64,000 bases of DNA from Ciona savignyi (taxonomy: Eukaryota; Chordata; Ascidiacea; Phlebobranchia; Cionidae): contig CH001825.1 in the NCBI GenBank assembly GCA_000149265.1, forward strand, positions 1 to 64,000, in the 5' to 3' direction. The position numbers were made by a program, and so were the translations under genes. Positions 1 to 12,219 of this stretch are shown piece by piece (position 1 is the stretch's first letter; each line of letters starts with the position of its first letter). The notes beneath the pieces are model-generated. The model was not told where the DNA came from, searched no databases, and worked only from the letters and a program-made list of their open reading frames with translations.

Positions 1-585
1 TGGAGTGCAGTTTCCGTCACAGCTTTCCTTACAATCTACACCGACTACAATAATCCAACAAAATATTTATTAGAAATATGATTCGGTTAGACGGCTCTGT
101 ATTATTACAGACGACTAAATAGTTGTGTATAATCACTGATCCCACAACACACGCCATTCCTGTTACCGTGTGTTTCATTTTTGATTTGATTTTATAGCAT
201 ATAATCGTGTATAAGCTCATTTAGTGAAATTACTGACCACACGTGTAAGACAAAATGGTTTATTATAGATTAACGCATCATTTAAAATTGTCTCAAAACC
301 GTTTTGTTAATATTTTGTTTGGTTGAGACCAACAAAAAGACAAACGTTATTTCAAGAAACAAATTGTATTGATTTAGCAGATAGAGTATTAGCAGCTACA
401 TAGTACTAGATATACTGAGATATTAAAACAGCAGCAATAATAATAATAATAAGATTTTAGCAGCATTTCACTTGCAAAACACCACACTTTTAAAAACATC
501 TAAAAAAAGTTCTTTATAACGAGCAATATATATATATATATCATGCAGTAACATAAGTGTTTTGATGAGTCATATTGATGAGTCA
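1..585. other. 3' flank of PLK4, no gene seen
   Basis: AT-rich sequence downstream of the PLK4 stop codon. It holds short AAT and TA microsatellites (about 433-455 and 526-541). On the minus strand AATAAA-type signals can be read near 258-263 and 66-71, which could serve PLK4 transcript ends; this is inference. No open frame here resembles a protein I know. Confidence 0.5.
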
Positions 586-3500
586 TCATCTGGAGCCATT
601 ATAAACTGGGCTGTCCCGAGCCGCGTGAACTAACATTTCCACAATGGATGGGAGACTTGATAGTTTCTCCTTCACATAGTCGGGCAGACGAGCTGATTGT
701 CCGAATCTGTGAAGTGGTTTAATTATGGGAGAGAAATTACCCAATCGAAACTATGTAAATGTGTTGACTTTTGGATAGTTAGTTCTATTGCAAAAAAACA
801 TGAATATCATATCCTAACCATATAATCAGGTTTGAAATTACTTACCAAATGTGCACGCATTCTATAAGATTTCAGTGGCAATAGCTAGCGTTTTAATAGA
901 ACAATCTGCAAGCAAATATATAAGGTCACACTGCAATGGCTCCGGTAACGATTATTCGTGGCTACATTGCCCCTTACACTTTCGTAAGGTTAATTGACAA
1001 TGGACAGTGTATTAATGCTCCGTGCGCTTCCCCATTCACAACACACTACACGGATCACACAACACTCACTTCTCCTTGCGACCGGATGAGTTGGCGTAGA
1101 CCACGGTGGTGGTGGCAGATTGCATGAGGATCTGGGATCCATCCTGGTACACGACCCATATGTCACCCGTGCACAGGTGGGACGCCCTGCCCACCCCGGG
1201 GACATCGAGCGACTTCGATATTTGGTCGATATCCGCAAGTGGGGCAAATGTGTGGCCTGTGGGGGAGTAGGGGTGGGAAATTATTAAGGGAAAGCTAAAA
1301 GGAGGGAAACTGCGCACTAAAATAAAGATTAGGGGCTTAGGGCATTGGAGTTAGTTTTAAATTTAGAGTTAGAGTTAGCATTGGTTCTGGGGTTGAAAGT
1401 AGTGTTTAGAGCAGGGTTAAACTAAGTTTTCATAGTTGGGTTGGGGGTGGAAGGCTGGTTCTGGGGCGGAGGTTACATAAACAAGCTACATAACATGGTA
1501 TTGCGACCGAATATTGCAACCTGAATTATTGATATAAACTGGATAATCGTTGGTTATGATGCAAAAGTACATTGAAATGATTCATTTATAAGAGACACAA
1601 TAGGATATTTAGTTTCAATTGTTGCGGGGAATTACCTCTGGTTCTGTCTTGTTTGGGTGAGGGTATCGATGGGGGTTTCCCCCCGGTTCTTGATCTGCTC
1701 ATAGCGGTGGCTGTGGATCGATACGATAACACCGACTCGGTGAAGTGGATGGGGGGTGCTGCGCTGGGGGAGGTGGTGGGGGCGATCGAGGGGGTCGGGA
1801 GGCTCTCCGGGGTCCGCGGTGAGCTTGGGGGGTCTGGGGTCCTGGATGGGGTCTGGGGAATCCCCTTGTGGTGTTTGGTGCTGGTGGATGGTTTGTTGGA
1901 TTCGGTGCTCGGGCGTCTGCGGGGATAAAGTTGGATCACAGCCATGTGTATTGGGTTAAAATAAGTGTTGATTTCGTATTTCACCTCGGAGACCAACCTA
2001 ATAGAGCTCATAACAATGTAACAGAACTGAGCGAGACTTAAAATGTTAAAAATACCGGGATCGAAATCATGTTCATCAAATATCGTCACAAACCTTGAAA
2101 CTGTGATTGGAAAATATGACGAGTCGTTGTCTCCATTCTCCTCTGCGACCGAAATTGCTGACTCGATGTCCAGCGCCTTCTGACGGGAGGTGAGAGCATG
2201 ATTCAGCATATTCCTGTGCTCGGGTGACAACTTGGAGATTTCTTCGCAACCATCGTCGAGAGGGAATCGTTGCACGACTCGATTGTCCAGTGTGGTCAGC
2301 TTGCCCACTGCGTCGATGATGAGGGTTTTCCCCTTGCTTTGCTGGACTTTGGACCCTGAGAGAATAACCCACAGTTAGTGAACCAGTTAGAAAGATTTAT
2401 CATTAAAAAAATAGAATTTTAGAATTTCAGGTAAAAATTAAAAATATCATTATAAAAAAAAGTTTCAGGACGAAAAAATTTCCGATTATTGAAAGTATGG
2501 TGGGTTATGTGGGGGAGTGACAATATAACATGACCAGCATTTAAATTGATGCGAATTATGCGATGTCTCTCATGCTATGTAGGTAGTTATGCAAAATGTG
2601 TTGGTTTGCTTACATTTATTAATATTGTGTATATGAAACATGTAAGGATTTGGGGCAATAGAACCTATAAAGCATGTAAATGATACTACTGTTAGCTTTA
2701 CTTAAGAACAAATCTAGAAGTCTACTTCAGCGCATTATCTTCATAAGACATTATAACACACATGCATATGAGTGGCTTCTGCCCGTCCCTACTCACACAC
2801 ACCACTGATTGAAATGACGAACCGTTATAAAACGAGGCTTCAAGATCAGGGTCGGGTGCATTCTCCATCAACATGCACTTGGCTTGCTGGGTGAACAACG
2901 TCACTTTGGGAGTCTTTGATCGAACTAATTGAACAAACCTGGTGGAGAAGAAGGATTGTGGAACCAAATATTTGTAGAGAAGCGTGCAGTACTGCGTTCA
3001 TAGGCGTAAAGTTGTCCTTATTGTAGGCCGTGCAGGAATTGTAAACCCTTTCGCGCGTGAGCGCGAAAAAAATTTTTCAGGTACACTTTCCTACGTAGAC
3101 GGTAGCATATTAAAACTATCTACCTCTAAGTAAATTTTATAGCGCACATCGGCAGTTCAACTAACTTAGTAATTACATAAAACACTTAACAACGCTTTCG
3201 TTCGTCAAACAACGCTTTCGTTCTTAGGTCATTCCCCCATTAGCTCACGTGAGACCACCGAACCTGGTGTCGTCATCCGACCTTTGATCGGGGATCGGAC
3301 GACCTACCCGATCCTATAAAAATTCCTTAGCTTCCGGTTAGGGTATAATCGTTCGGTTTGCGGCCAAAGGACCGAGTTATAAAATAATTTAATCGTCCCG
3401 ACGTAAACCATTGCACTTTCGTTAGTCGCGTGGAATAAGTGGTGAAACAGATATAACACTCCAAAGGTGTATGTTGCGTCTGGAAAATCAAATGATCTCC

Positions 3501-6500
3501 GCAATTATAGGCGTAACTAAAAAGTAGTTTAAACATTAATTTAGTTAGGGCAGGCATAGATTCAATAGGGCATTACGTACCGTAGAGGGATCTTATTAAT
3601 CATACTGTAAAACTAATTCATGCAAACAACAATAAATCACATTTTTAAACCTGAAATTTTTAATTGTGTGAAATGCGTAAAAGAAGTTTTAACGCAATTT
3701 TCGCTTTATGTTTTTAATTGATAACAGACGGTTTATACTAAAGAAACATTAGATTACTCTCTCTTATCATTAGCGTGCGCTTCGAGCGTTCGCACGTCAT
3801 CAAAAAGATACACACGTCTACTCATTTCTGCAAGGTGCAAGTTGGACCAAGGCCAAGTTATCCTTTCGTACACGCTAAGCGGAAGATTGCTTAATAAATA
3901 AAGTTAAAAGATACGGATTAGCTTTTCTAACTGTAATTAATACACTCGATACCGAATATAAAACTTTTGCTTGGAATATTTTTTAACTACCTGATAAAAG
4001 CGTCTGGTTGTTTCTTAATTTGTTGTTTCATTGGAGCATATAATATTAAAACGCAACCTCCCTTGTATAATCACAGCGAAGATGCGATCAAATATATACG
4101 CAATACGCTATATATCGATTATAATAATAAATATATATTATATACGTCTTACCACAAACCGTATTAAAATTCAAAATTTTGTATGTTTAAGTTAAACTTC
4201 AGGTTAAGCTTGATCTGTGCAGTTAAGAAGTGTAAATAACTTTTTAATCGTTCGATTGCTGTAAACTTGAACTGTATTTCTGTCATAGTTTGCATTTTCG
4301 CGTGAGAAAATAATCGTTTTATGGACGGCGTTTTAGATCGCGATCGGATCTGCAAGGATTTTAATGATCGTAAAAAAAAGATACCGGGAAGTATATGAAT
4401 ATTAATTCAGTGTAGAGAACTAGCAATATGCCTCTATACAGTGTTAGAGAGAAATTTAGGACTTACTCAATTAACATTCCCCCATAACTTAAGTTTTCAT
4501 TGAAAAGTATGCTAAATTAATTAATATAAGTTCAACAAAAATAAGAACTAAATATTTTACATTTTATATTTTGTGCTAATTAAAAACATAGTTGTTAAAG
4601 TGGAATAAATATTTCCAAAAATAAGCCTGTCTAGTCTTTACATAACTTTCCAATAATTGCGTCATATTTAAAGGTGCAATAAACCACGTGATTAGCGCGG
4701 GGAAAGTGACCTACTTTCTTTGTGTGTGCGCGCGCTTTAAGCGTGACGCAAAAGATAACTATACTAATCGTGCTTACCTATTGTCGCACGCATGCTGAGA
4801 CGTTGTGCTGACGTTGGCATAATTGAAGGAACGATTTTTGTTGAGCGATGAATAGCAACCACGATTTTATGTTTTTAATTTTAAAATCCCAACTATTGCT
4901 TATTAAAGTTGCTTAAAAAGATTCGAGATTTTATATTGTGCATCCCTATTTATATATGAATAATTTTTATATTTTTTTGAATCGTTAGGCCGTGCGACGC
5001 ACGGCCGCACGGCCGTACTTTACGCCACTGACTGCGTTATTAAGTATTTATGCATTTAAGTCATTACCAGTTACAAGTGGAAATTGCTTGGCAATTAATC
5101 ATTATTAAATAGTGGATGGTTAGAACATGGAAAAATGTTGTGTCCCAGGCCAACTTCTATGGATTTCAAATGTTGATTTTTAAAAGTTATGGCATAAAAC
5201 TACAGTGAAATTCAACTGGCATTTCAAATAAAATAAAATATAACATGTTTAAACTGTTGTCTGCTAAAGATATCACAGTAGAACAGTTGATGTAATTACC
5301 TTGCTAAGTACTTGTATTTATTGTGGTATTTGTCAGGTAGATTGGTCTTCTCATAAGTGACAGTGGTTGGTGGCGGTTCGGGTGGTCGTTTGGACAACAT
5401 GCACCCGTGTTGGCTGGTACTGCTTGGTGGGTACACCTGGGGGGGTTCGATTGTTATGCTTTGCTTGAAACTTAAAAATATCGTCACAATTTTTATCACA
5501 CTGCAACAGCTAGAACCTGACACTCTGTACAATAGAATCTGGTAATCACCCACATGACCCTACGATGTCCCATTTCGGAGGAGCTTTTCTCATCTGCCCG
5601 ATTGTTAACTCTACACTGGAGTAACACATAAACAAGCTGCATCAAAGCATTATGATCCTAATATCCTTCTAACCTTTTTACCAGCATTCAATTAGATTCG
5701 ATTCTAATATCTTAACCTTAGTTACAACATTAGAAACAGAAGTTAGAAGTAGTTTGGTCATTATGATGTCACAGAATATTTTGCATAGTCATAATTTTGA
5801 AAACTTTATTTCCACAAGTTTTCTCGTGCATAATATATCAGATATAAATGTTACTTCAACAAACAACCAAGATTTAACAAATAACCAAGAAAAATTCCAT
5901 CAAATGGAAATTGAAATACCTTGATTGAAGTCCCGTCACACGACACCCTTAATACTTCAGTGACGATGTCACTTCCTGTTTTGCTGTTGACGATTTCCAA
6001 ACAAACCTCCCCACTCGATAGTATGCTCACCTGCAATACCAACTCGTTTCATATTGTCGTTGTGGTAACATTGCATACTAGAGGGACGTTAAATGTTACT
6101 GTTGTGGTAACATTGCATTCTTTACTTTATATGGTAGAATCAATATTTATTTTTGAATACGGAATAGGCCATTCGTAACACTCTGAAAATGACTTTAGAG
6201 TAAGCAAAAAAGCTGCTTCGAAATAATTTAAGCATTTAATTTTGAATTCCTATAATCAAAAAATAATTCGGAATTCCCTCATATTAAAATCAGATTTTAA
6301 TTTTGATTCTAAATCCAAGTTGTAAGTACTGTGGTTGATAATTGTTCTCAAAATCTAGTTTTTTGCTTTTAGTTGCATATAGCTACCATATAAATACCAC
6401 CGGCCTGTTCATAAGCACTGTTTTCAAAGTGTCACAAGAACATAGATGACTAATTGGTGATTAAACATGCAACCTTCTATGTCATAGTTTGGAGCTAACC

Positions 6501-9500
6501 CTCAACAAAGCAAGCATGCTGTGACATATTACGCCCGATATAGCTTGATATGGAGATATGGAGGAAAGGCATTTCACCATGGAGTTCTTTGCTTTCTGTC
6601 GGATAATCCGCAGACGTCGAGTGTTGATACTTGGGAGCTCCCGTGGTTTTGCATCGGATCGCTTCGTAGCAGATGATGCATGAGAATGAACGCTGTGCTG
6701 ACGGGGTTTGGGGGGTTTGCTCACCACACTCTGCTCCGATTGAACATTGTTAGATAAATACTGAGCATGGAACCATAATGTTTATGCATTAGTAATTAAT
6801 AAAATATTAATTGGAAGGCTATATTGCAAAAAGCATGATTATTTTCGGTTAAGGTCATTTTTGAATAAGTAAAAACCAACGAAAACAGTAATATATCATT
6901 TTTTAAAAAGTAATACTTATTTCTGGCACAATACAAACATTAATTATATATGATTCTGCAACACTTACTTGCATGGGTTTCGTTGGTTCTCGTGTTTGTT
7001 GTTGTGTTGATTCTCCAGTACAACTGGCATCGTTATTTCGCCGACGATCATGTTTCGGGAAATAATCCATCGCTCTGTCCTTATGCATGGAACGCTGGTC
7101 GTGGGATGAGTTGTATTTGTCGTAGCTCGTCGTTTCACGCTGACCAGCCCCCGCGCTGCTATGTGAATCATGTTTCGAGGATTTGTATTCATCAGTGTCG
7201 GGTGTCCTGTGTCTCGCAGGTGGTCGCCCTCGTGTGGAGGAGGTGGGGTAGTTGTTGTAAGTCCGGGGGTGATGTCGTTGGGACTCGTCCACGGAATCCA
7301 TGATCGACTCCTTGTGTCTTCTCGATGAAGCGGAGCGTGACGATCGGTCGACCGCGGGACGGATCACCTCGCATTGCGAGACGTTCTGCATCGACGCGGA
7401 TCGGTTGATCCCGTTGTAGTTGTACGATGATGATGACTCGTGGTGACTGCGAGGTTCCACGTCGGGGTGATCGCGCACGGGGGGCGATGGGGGGTGGCGG
7501 GGGCGCGAGTAGTTACTCACGTTCGATTTGTAGCAACCGGGTTCGTACTTTGCTTGGTACGGTTGGAAGCTGCCACCCGGTGGATAGAACAAGTCATCCG
7601 GCCTCATGGTCGACACGTCAGGGAATTTCCCTTCTTCGTCATACCCTGTGACGTCATTAGATGGTGGAGCACGTGGGTTACCGTAGCGACGAGTGCTTCC
7701 AGTAGAACCGCTCTCCACCGACAAGTTGGATCGAGATTTGCCCGGGAATCGCTCGTGGCGCGAGGATGGTTTGCAACTTCTTGGTTTCGATGGCAACGGC
7801 TCCGAGCTGAAGGATTCCATTCGTTGCCATGGCGGCCCGTCGCCATGCTGATGTCTCATCTCGTGTTCGCTACGTTCGTCCGATTGTCTCCACATCGGAG
7901 GTCGGTTGCCGGGCATATCTCGTGCTCGGCTCGCCCACTGCCGACGTGCGTCACCCGAGTTCTCGGTTCGACCGAAGCCCGACTTCACGCAATCGACGTC
8001 ACGTCTCTCGGGTTCATCGCACGTCGAGTCGTCATCGAGCACCGGTTCCAACTTGTGCGGGGGTAGCGCCACCAGAGGTCGGGTTCTGGGTGGTTGACGA
8101 CGTGACTCGGTGAAGCTGGGCTGGTGGTGCAACGTGCCTTGCCGACTGTAGTTGTTGGTTGACGTTGTGGTCATCGTAGCGTGGCCGCTGTCCACTGACG
8201 CCTCACGACATTTCAGTCCCGGTTTCTATGGGAGTCAAACTTATAATCAATATCGCAACACACACAGTGGTGATGTATGGTAGCATTGGTGGTTGGTTGG
8301 TTGGATTGTAGAAACGTTAACTGTTGGTTTTCCTTTGCAATCAGGTGACCAAGAACTATATTAAGTATATTATTGCTCTAATCCTTACAATATACGCATG
8401 GACACTGAGGTAATATGGAATAATCGAATAGTGGAGTCAGAAAAACGAAAGACATTATCATATTATACAGTCCATACAAGGGTATTGTTATAAAAACATT
8501 TCTAAGTATGTTTTAGTACAACCCACTGGGTTCAGGCGATATCAGCTAAGTCACTTAAGTGCCTTGTTGAAGCACACACCGACTAGTAAGCGACCAGTTT
8601 CAATCATACAATTATTCGACTGAAGGCCGACGCACCAACCAACCAAACTAACCAGCCGAAAACAAAGCTGTAGATCCCCATAAACCATTTCTTCGCAACT
8701 TAATGTAGCGACACAAAATCTCGAGATGTCCCCACACACACACACATACCATGAAAGGATGATCCAACACGGCTGAGAGAGAGATCCGATCATTGGGATC
8801 CATCTTCAGTAATTTCCGGATGAGATCGGATGCTTGTTCCGATACATCTTCGGGGACGGTGAAGTTGCCGAGCACCACTCTGTTCAGCGTGCTCTTCACC
8901 GCATCCGTCTGGTGGGAGAAGATTAATGTTACAGAGGATATTCATGTTTATCCCCGTGAATGGGAAAACCAAGGGGGTTAACACACGGGCAATCGTCAGA
9001 TTACCTCGCGCCCATCGTCGGATTACCGGAGCTATTGCATTGTGTTGTAAATGATAGACACGTTTCTTCAATTTGGTAGAACCCATTAATCCGCTGGGTT
9101 CAGGCAATGTTCGTTAATTGACTTTCGAATCTGCAACCCTTCGGTTAAAATCGGTCGAACTTAGTTATTAACAACTACACAATAAAGTTGTAAAAAGGTT
9201 ACTAAAATGAAAACTCGCATGTCAACCCAAGTATAAAATATTTTATGGCAATATTTGATTGATTCATTTCAGTTCACTGGATAGAGACTAAGTTTATTCA
9301 GTGCAAAAATGGAGAGGGTGGGATTCAAACCAGAACCCCACGGTTATAGCCGTTGTGTTCTAACCATTGTACTACTCAGGCATTATAAACACAGTAAACG
9401 TTTAAATATTGTTATCTACGTAATCAAACAATTATTTAAAATGATAGAAGTAGATAAACGAGGTTTTAAACCGAATTGACATCTGGATAGACAGAAAAAA

Positions 9501-12219
9501 ACGGACAAAAACAATATGGCATTGTGCCATAAAATACCATAATAATACGGTTAGAGAAACGATGTGTAAAACCGAATTAACATATGGATAGATAAATAAG
9601 ATAGAACTCACGTCAAACGGTGGCACGCCGACGAGGAATGTGTACAACATACAGCCCAGCGACCAGACATCCGACTCCAAGCCGTGTGCGCTTCGTGTAG
9701 CAATCTCTCTGTGGGTTTGATGGAAGTTAGACGACGTTCGTTTTGATGAATTCAAAGTCGAACGACTTCGGGCGTGGAAGGATGGGTTATTTGCGCAGTG
9801 TAATAATATGTACCGATACCACCAACATCGGTAAATACATTTAGACTAACCGGGGTCCGCGGTGACAAAACAAACAAGCTTGTTTCGTCACAATTTGACC
9901 GTTTAACGCTCACAATAACTTGCGGTTAGGACATTCAGACTTGCCCGAACTCGGCAAAAAGTCCTACGCTCTTTGTTTTCTATATGACGTCACAATGGCT
10001 GGTATTCTCTCGTGTATTTAAGGCCGGCGGTGATTTAATTTAGGTAAACCAGTATGTCGGTGTGTGGATGGAACATTTGGGCAAACATTAGTTAAGTCCA
10101 GGCATGCCGGGTTATCTCATATTTCTAACGTATAAATCAAAAGTGCGGTTGAATCGAACATTTAAAGACCGCTAACGGTTAAATTGTAAACCATTTATCA
10201 AATTAAATGACGGGTTAAATGAACGCCTTAAAAATTCCCTAAACGTAACTCAATAACAATATTTTTGCATTACGTTTCGTGAACAAATTCTCCACATTTT
10301 ATAGCGTGGTTTTCATTCCTGTATCGAATATATGCCTGATTACGTAATAGCGTATTATGATGTCATAAAAAATATTGGTTTTATATTTGACGAACGTCAG
10401 GCTATTACACACTTGTCCATATAAAGGTGAAAGTTAAAAGGAAAAAGAAAGGAATTTGAAAATCGCAGTTTAATAAAATTAGTATCTGCAGATTATACTG
10501 GTTGTTATGTTTGTGCTGTTTTGAGTGTTGTTTCTTAATCATACACATTATTAGGATACAAACAAACAAATAAGAATCTTTGCAAAAACATGTTTTATTG
10601 ATGTTTTAACATATGATAGGATATGATATTCAGGTTTATCCCTGTGACTGGGAAAACCAAGGGGGTTAACACACGGGCAATCGTCAGATCATCTCTCGCC
10701 CACCGTCGGGTTACCGGAGCTATTGCAGTGTGTTGTGTATGATAGACATGTTTCTTCAATTTGGAAGAAACTATTAATCTGCTGGGTTCAGGCAATGTTC
10801 GTTAAGTGCCTTCCCCAAGGACATAACCGACAGTTTCGAACCCGCAACCCTTCGATTGAAAGCCGATGCACTTAGACACCAGACTAATCTGTCGGGATAG
10901 CGATATCTACACTGGTACTCACATAGACATACATAGGGACGCCGGTACTCACGGGGATATGAAGTTGGGTGTGCCGCACATGGTGAAGTGTTTGTCGGTG
11001 GGCAGCGCCAGTCGAGTAGCGAGTCCGAAATCTGCGATCTTGATGTGCTGCTCGTCATCGAGGAGCATATTGGCGAGAGTTATATCGCGGTGCAGGATAC
11101 CATGTGCGTGGAGGTACAACATTCCTTCTACTATTTGCACCATGAATTTTCGAACTGGGGTAATAATGGAGTTTATTATTATGGTCTTTGATATTATTTG
11201 CGGGATTCATCATTTTATAATACAACAATAGAACCATTACAAAAGAAATATGTGATGGCGTAAATTAGAGCATGAAAGTGAATTTGGGTGAACCTAGTAA
11301 ACTATTTTAACATCACATTTTGTCAGAGCACTGGTTATCTACTAAATACATAAATAATGGTTAAACTAAAAAACCTAATCTAAGATCTAGACTGACAGTG
11401 AACATATAAAGAAACAGTTTTTAGTTATCCACTATGAATACAAATGGTAAAAATCAATTTGTTGGCACTTTAATTAACCCACCAAATAAAACACTTAACA
11501 CATGGATAACATTGGTTTTAGATTGGTAATTTAACCAATAAAATAGCTAAAAAAGTTTAACCAAGTTGTGGTGAGTCATTCTTTATAAAAAAAATGTAAC
11601 GTAAAGAAGCTAGGTTATCGCACAACACAACCGGCGACCAGTACAGTAAAAAATCATACCCCGAATTTGGTTTACATTATTTCATGGTATTTTTCGTCAT
11701 TTTAGTCATCTACACAAGGCAATTTTAAAGGAATATGCGACTTTCTTATCAATAAAACCTGAATAGAATCTTTAGTTATTAATATGCTTATGCCTATATT
11801 TCAGTAAGAAACATTGAATAACCACTAGTGGTCTTACCTTGGATTTCTGATAAAGTGTTGCCTTGGCTCTTCAAATATCTGTTGAGCTCCCCTTTCATGC
11901 AGAGCTCCAAGATGAGATAAACATGATCTGCATCTTCGAAGCAATGATGAAGTTCCAGTATGGATGGATGTTTCAGTTGAGCATGGATCTCAACCTCACT
12001 CCGAACCCTCGAAACCATCCCGGACTTCCTCATGCTTCTTTTATCGATCATTTTAATCGCAACATTGCGGCTTGTCTGACGACATCGCGCACGGTACACG
12101 CACGCAAACGCGCCACGTCCAATAAGGTTTAGAACTTCATAGTCAGCAATTGAGCTTCCATAGGGCGGCATTTGAGCGTTCTGTGTCCCGTACACCTTCT
12201 TTGCAATCTTGTGAGGCAT
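586..12219 (-). CDS. PLK4: Polo-like kinase 4 (centriole duplication kinase), 13 exons
   Basis: Serine/threonine kinase that licenses centriole duplication at the centrosome. Exons in transcript order: 12219-11838, 11154-10953, 9708-9612, 8908-8750, about 8225-6969, 6730-6578, 6030-5920, 5463-5300, 2938-2799, 2355-2094, 1916-1636, 1256-1070, 706-586. Junction phases all agree and give about 1171 residues (human about 970). Kinase domain: glycine loop GRGAFACV, lysine in VAIKMIDK, catalytic [16 protein letters not shown], and the APE-region equivalent [20 protein letters not shown]. Exon 5 starts with the DSGHAT phosphodegron, then a long polar linker. Exons 6-10 encode the cryptic polo boxes ([44 protein letters not shown]). 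Exon 11 is rich in SP/TP; exons 12-13 encode polo box 3 ([18 protein letters not shown]). The exon 9 donor (T|GTGTGA) is weak and phase-chosen; exon 5 could instead start at GCG twenty-one bases later. An acceptor-like CTCCAG lies at 12260-12255, so 5' UTR splicing (cis or spliced leader) is possible. Confidence 0.95.
1301..1480. repeat. Dispersed repeat related to the MITE at 16283
   Basis: Starts with GGAGGGAAACTGC and continues with a GTTAG-rich body that parallels 16287-16410 (shared GGGGTTGAAA, GTGTTTAGAG, AGGGTTA blocks). No right-hand inverted end is visible, so this looks like a truncated copy. It lies in PLK4 intron 11, between exons 1916-1636 and 1256-1070. Confidence 0.55.
3049..3068. 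repeat. Perfect 8-bp-stem hairpin near left end of the hAT-like element
   Basis: TTTCGCGC, loop GTGA, GCGCGAAA. It is a subterminal GC-rich palindrome in otherwise AT-rich DNA. Confidence 0.7.
4988..5006. repeat. Perfect 8-bp-stem hairpin near right end of the hAT-like element
   Basis: GGCCGTGC, loop GAC, GCACGGCC, followed at once by a further GCACGGCC copy. Subterminal repeats of this kind are common transposase-binding sites in hAT elements; that role is inference. Confidence 0.7.
8512..8655 (-). mobile_element. SINE-A fragment (tRNA-derived repeat)
   Basis: Degraded 5' half of the SINE-A family, reverse orientation, in PLK4 intron 4. Recognisable by the CACTGGGTTCAGG and GACCAGTTTC blocks. 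Confidence 0.6.
8936..9160 (-). mobile_element. SINE-A copy
   Basis: Reverse-orientation copy with the 3' end at 8936 (GATATTCATGTTTATCCCCG) and conserved body blocks GGGCAATCGTCAGATTACC and GCTGGGTTCAGG. It sits about 30 bases upstream of the PLK4 exon at 8908-8750. Confidence 0.85.
9300..9385 (-). repeat. Degenerate tRNA-like sequence
   Basis: On the minus strand it reads an A-box-like TAGTACAATGGTTAGAAC and a B-box-like GGTTTGAATCCC. The T stem and acceptor stem do not pair, so it is a pseudo-tRNA or the head of another SINE rather than a working tRNA. Confidence 0.45.
10613..10897 (-). mobile_element. SINE-A copy, near full length
   Basis: Runs from the TATCC-type tail (GATAGGATATGATATTC) to the tRNA-like head at about 10860-10897. 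It lies in PLK4 intron 2, ending about 55 bases from the exon at 11154-10953. Confidence 0.85.

Larger units (their letters stand above)
2999..5030. mobile_element. hAT-like non-autonomous DNA element in PLK4 intron 8
   Basis: The ends are near-inverted: CATAGGCGTAAAGT at the left and, on the reverse strand, CAGTGGCGTAAAGT at the right (two differences). They are flanked by a perfect direct repeat ACTGCGTT at 2991-2998 and 5031-5038. An 8-bp duplication with CAGTGG-type ends is the hAT superfamily signature. About 2.03 kb, AT-rich, no transposase frame seen, so it is probably non-autonomous. It fills most of the 2939-5299 intron. Confidence 0.8.

Noticed and set aside
1653..1928. Gly-rich plus-strand frame
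   Set aside because: Antisense shadow of the proline/serine-rich PLK4 exon 11.
7440..8066. 208-residue plus-strand open frame
   Set aside because: It is antisense to PLK4 exon 5, whose GC-rich linker leaves several long shadow frames; it has no recognisable domain.
9300..9385. Possible tRNA gene on the minus strand
   Set aside because: A- and B-box-like blocks are present but the T stem and acceptor stem do not pair.
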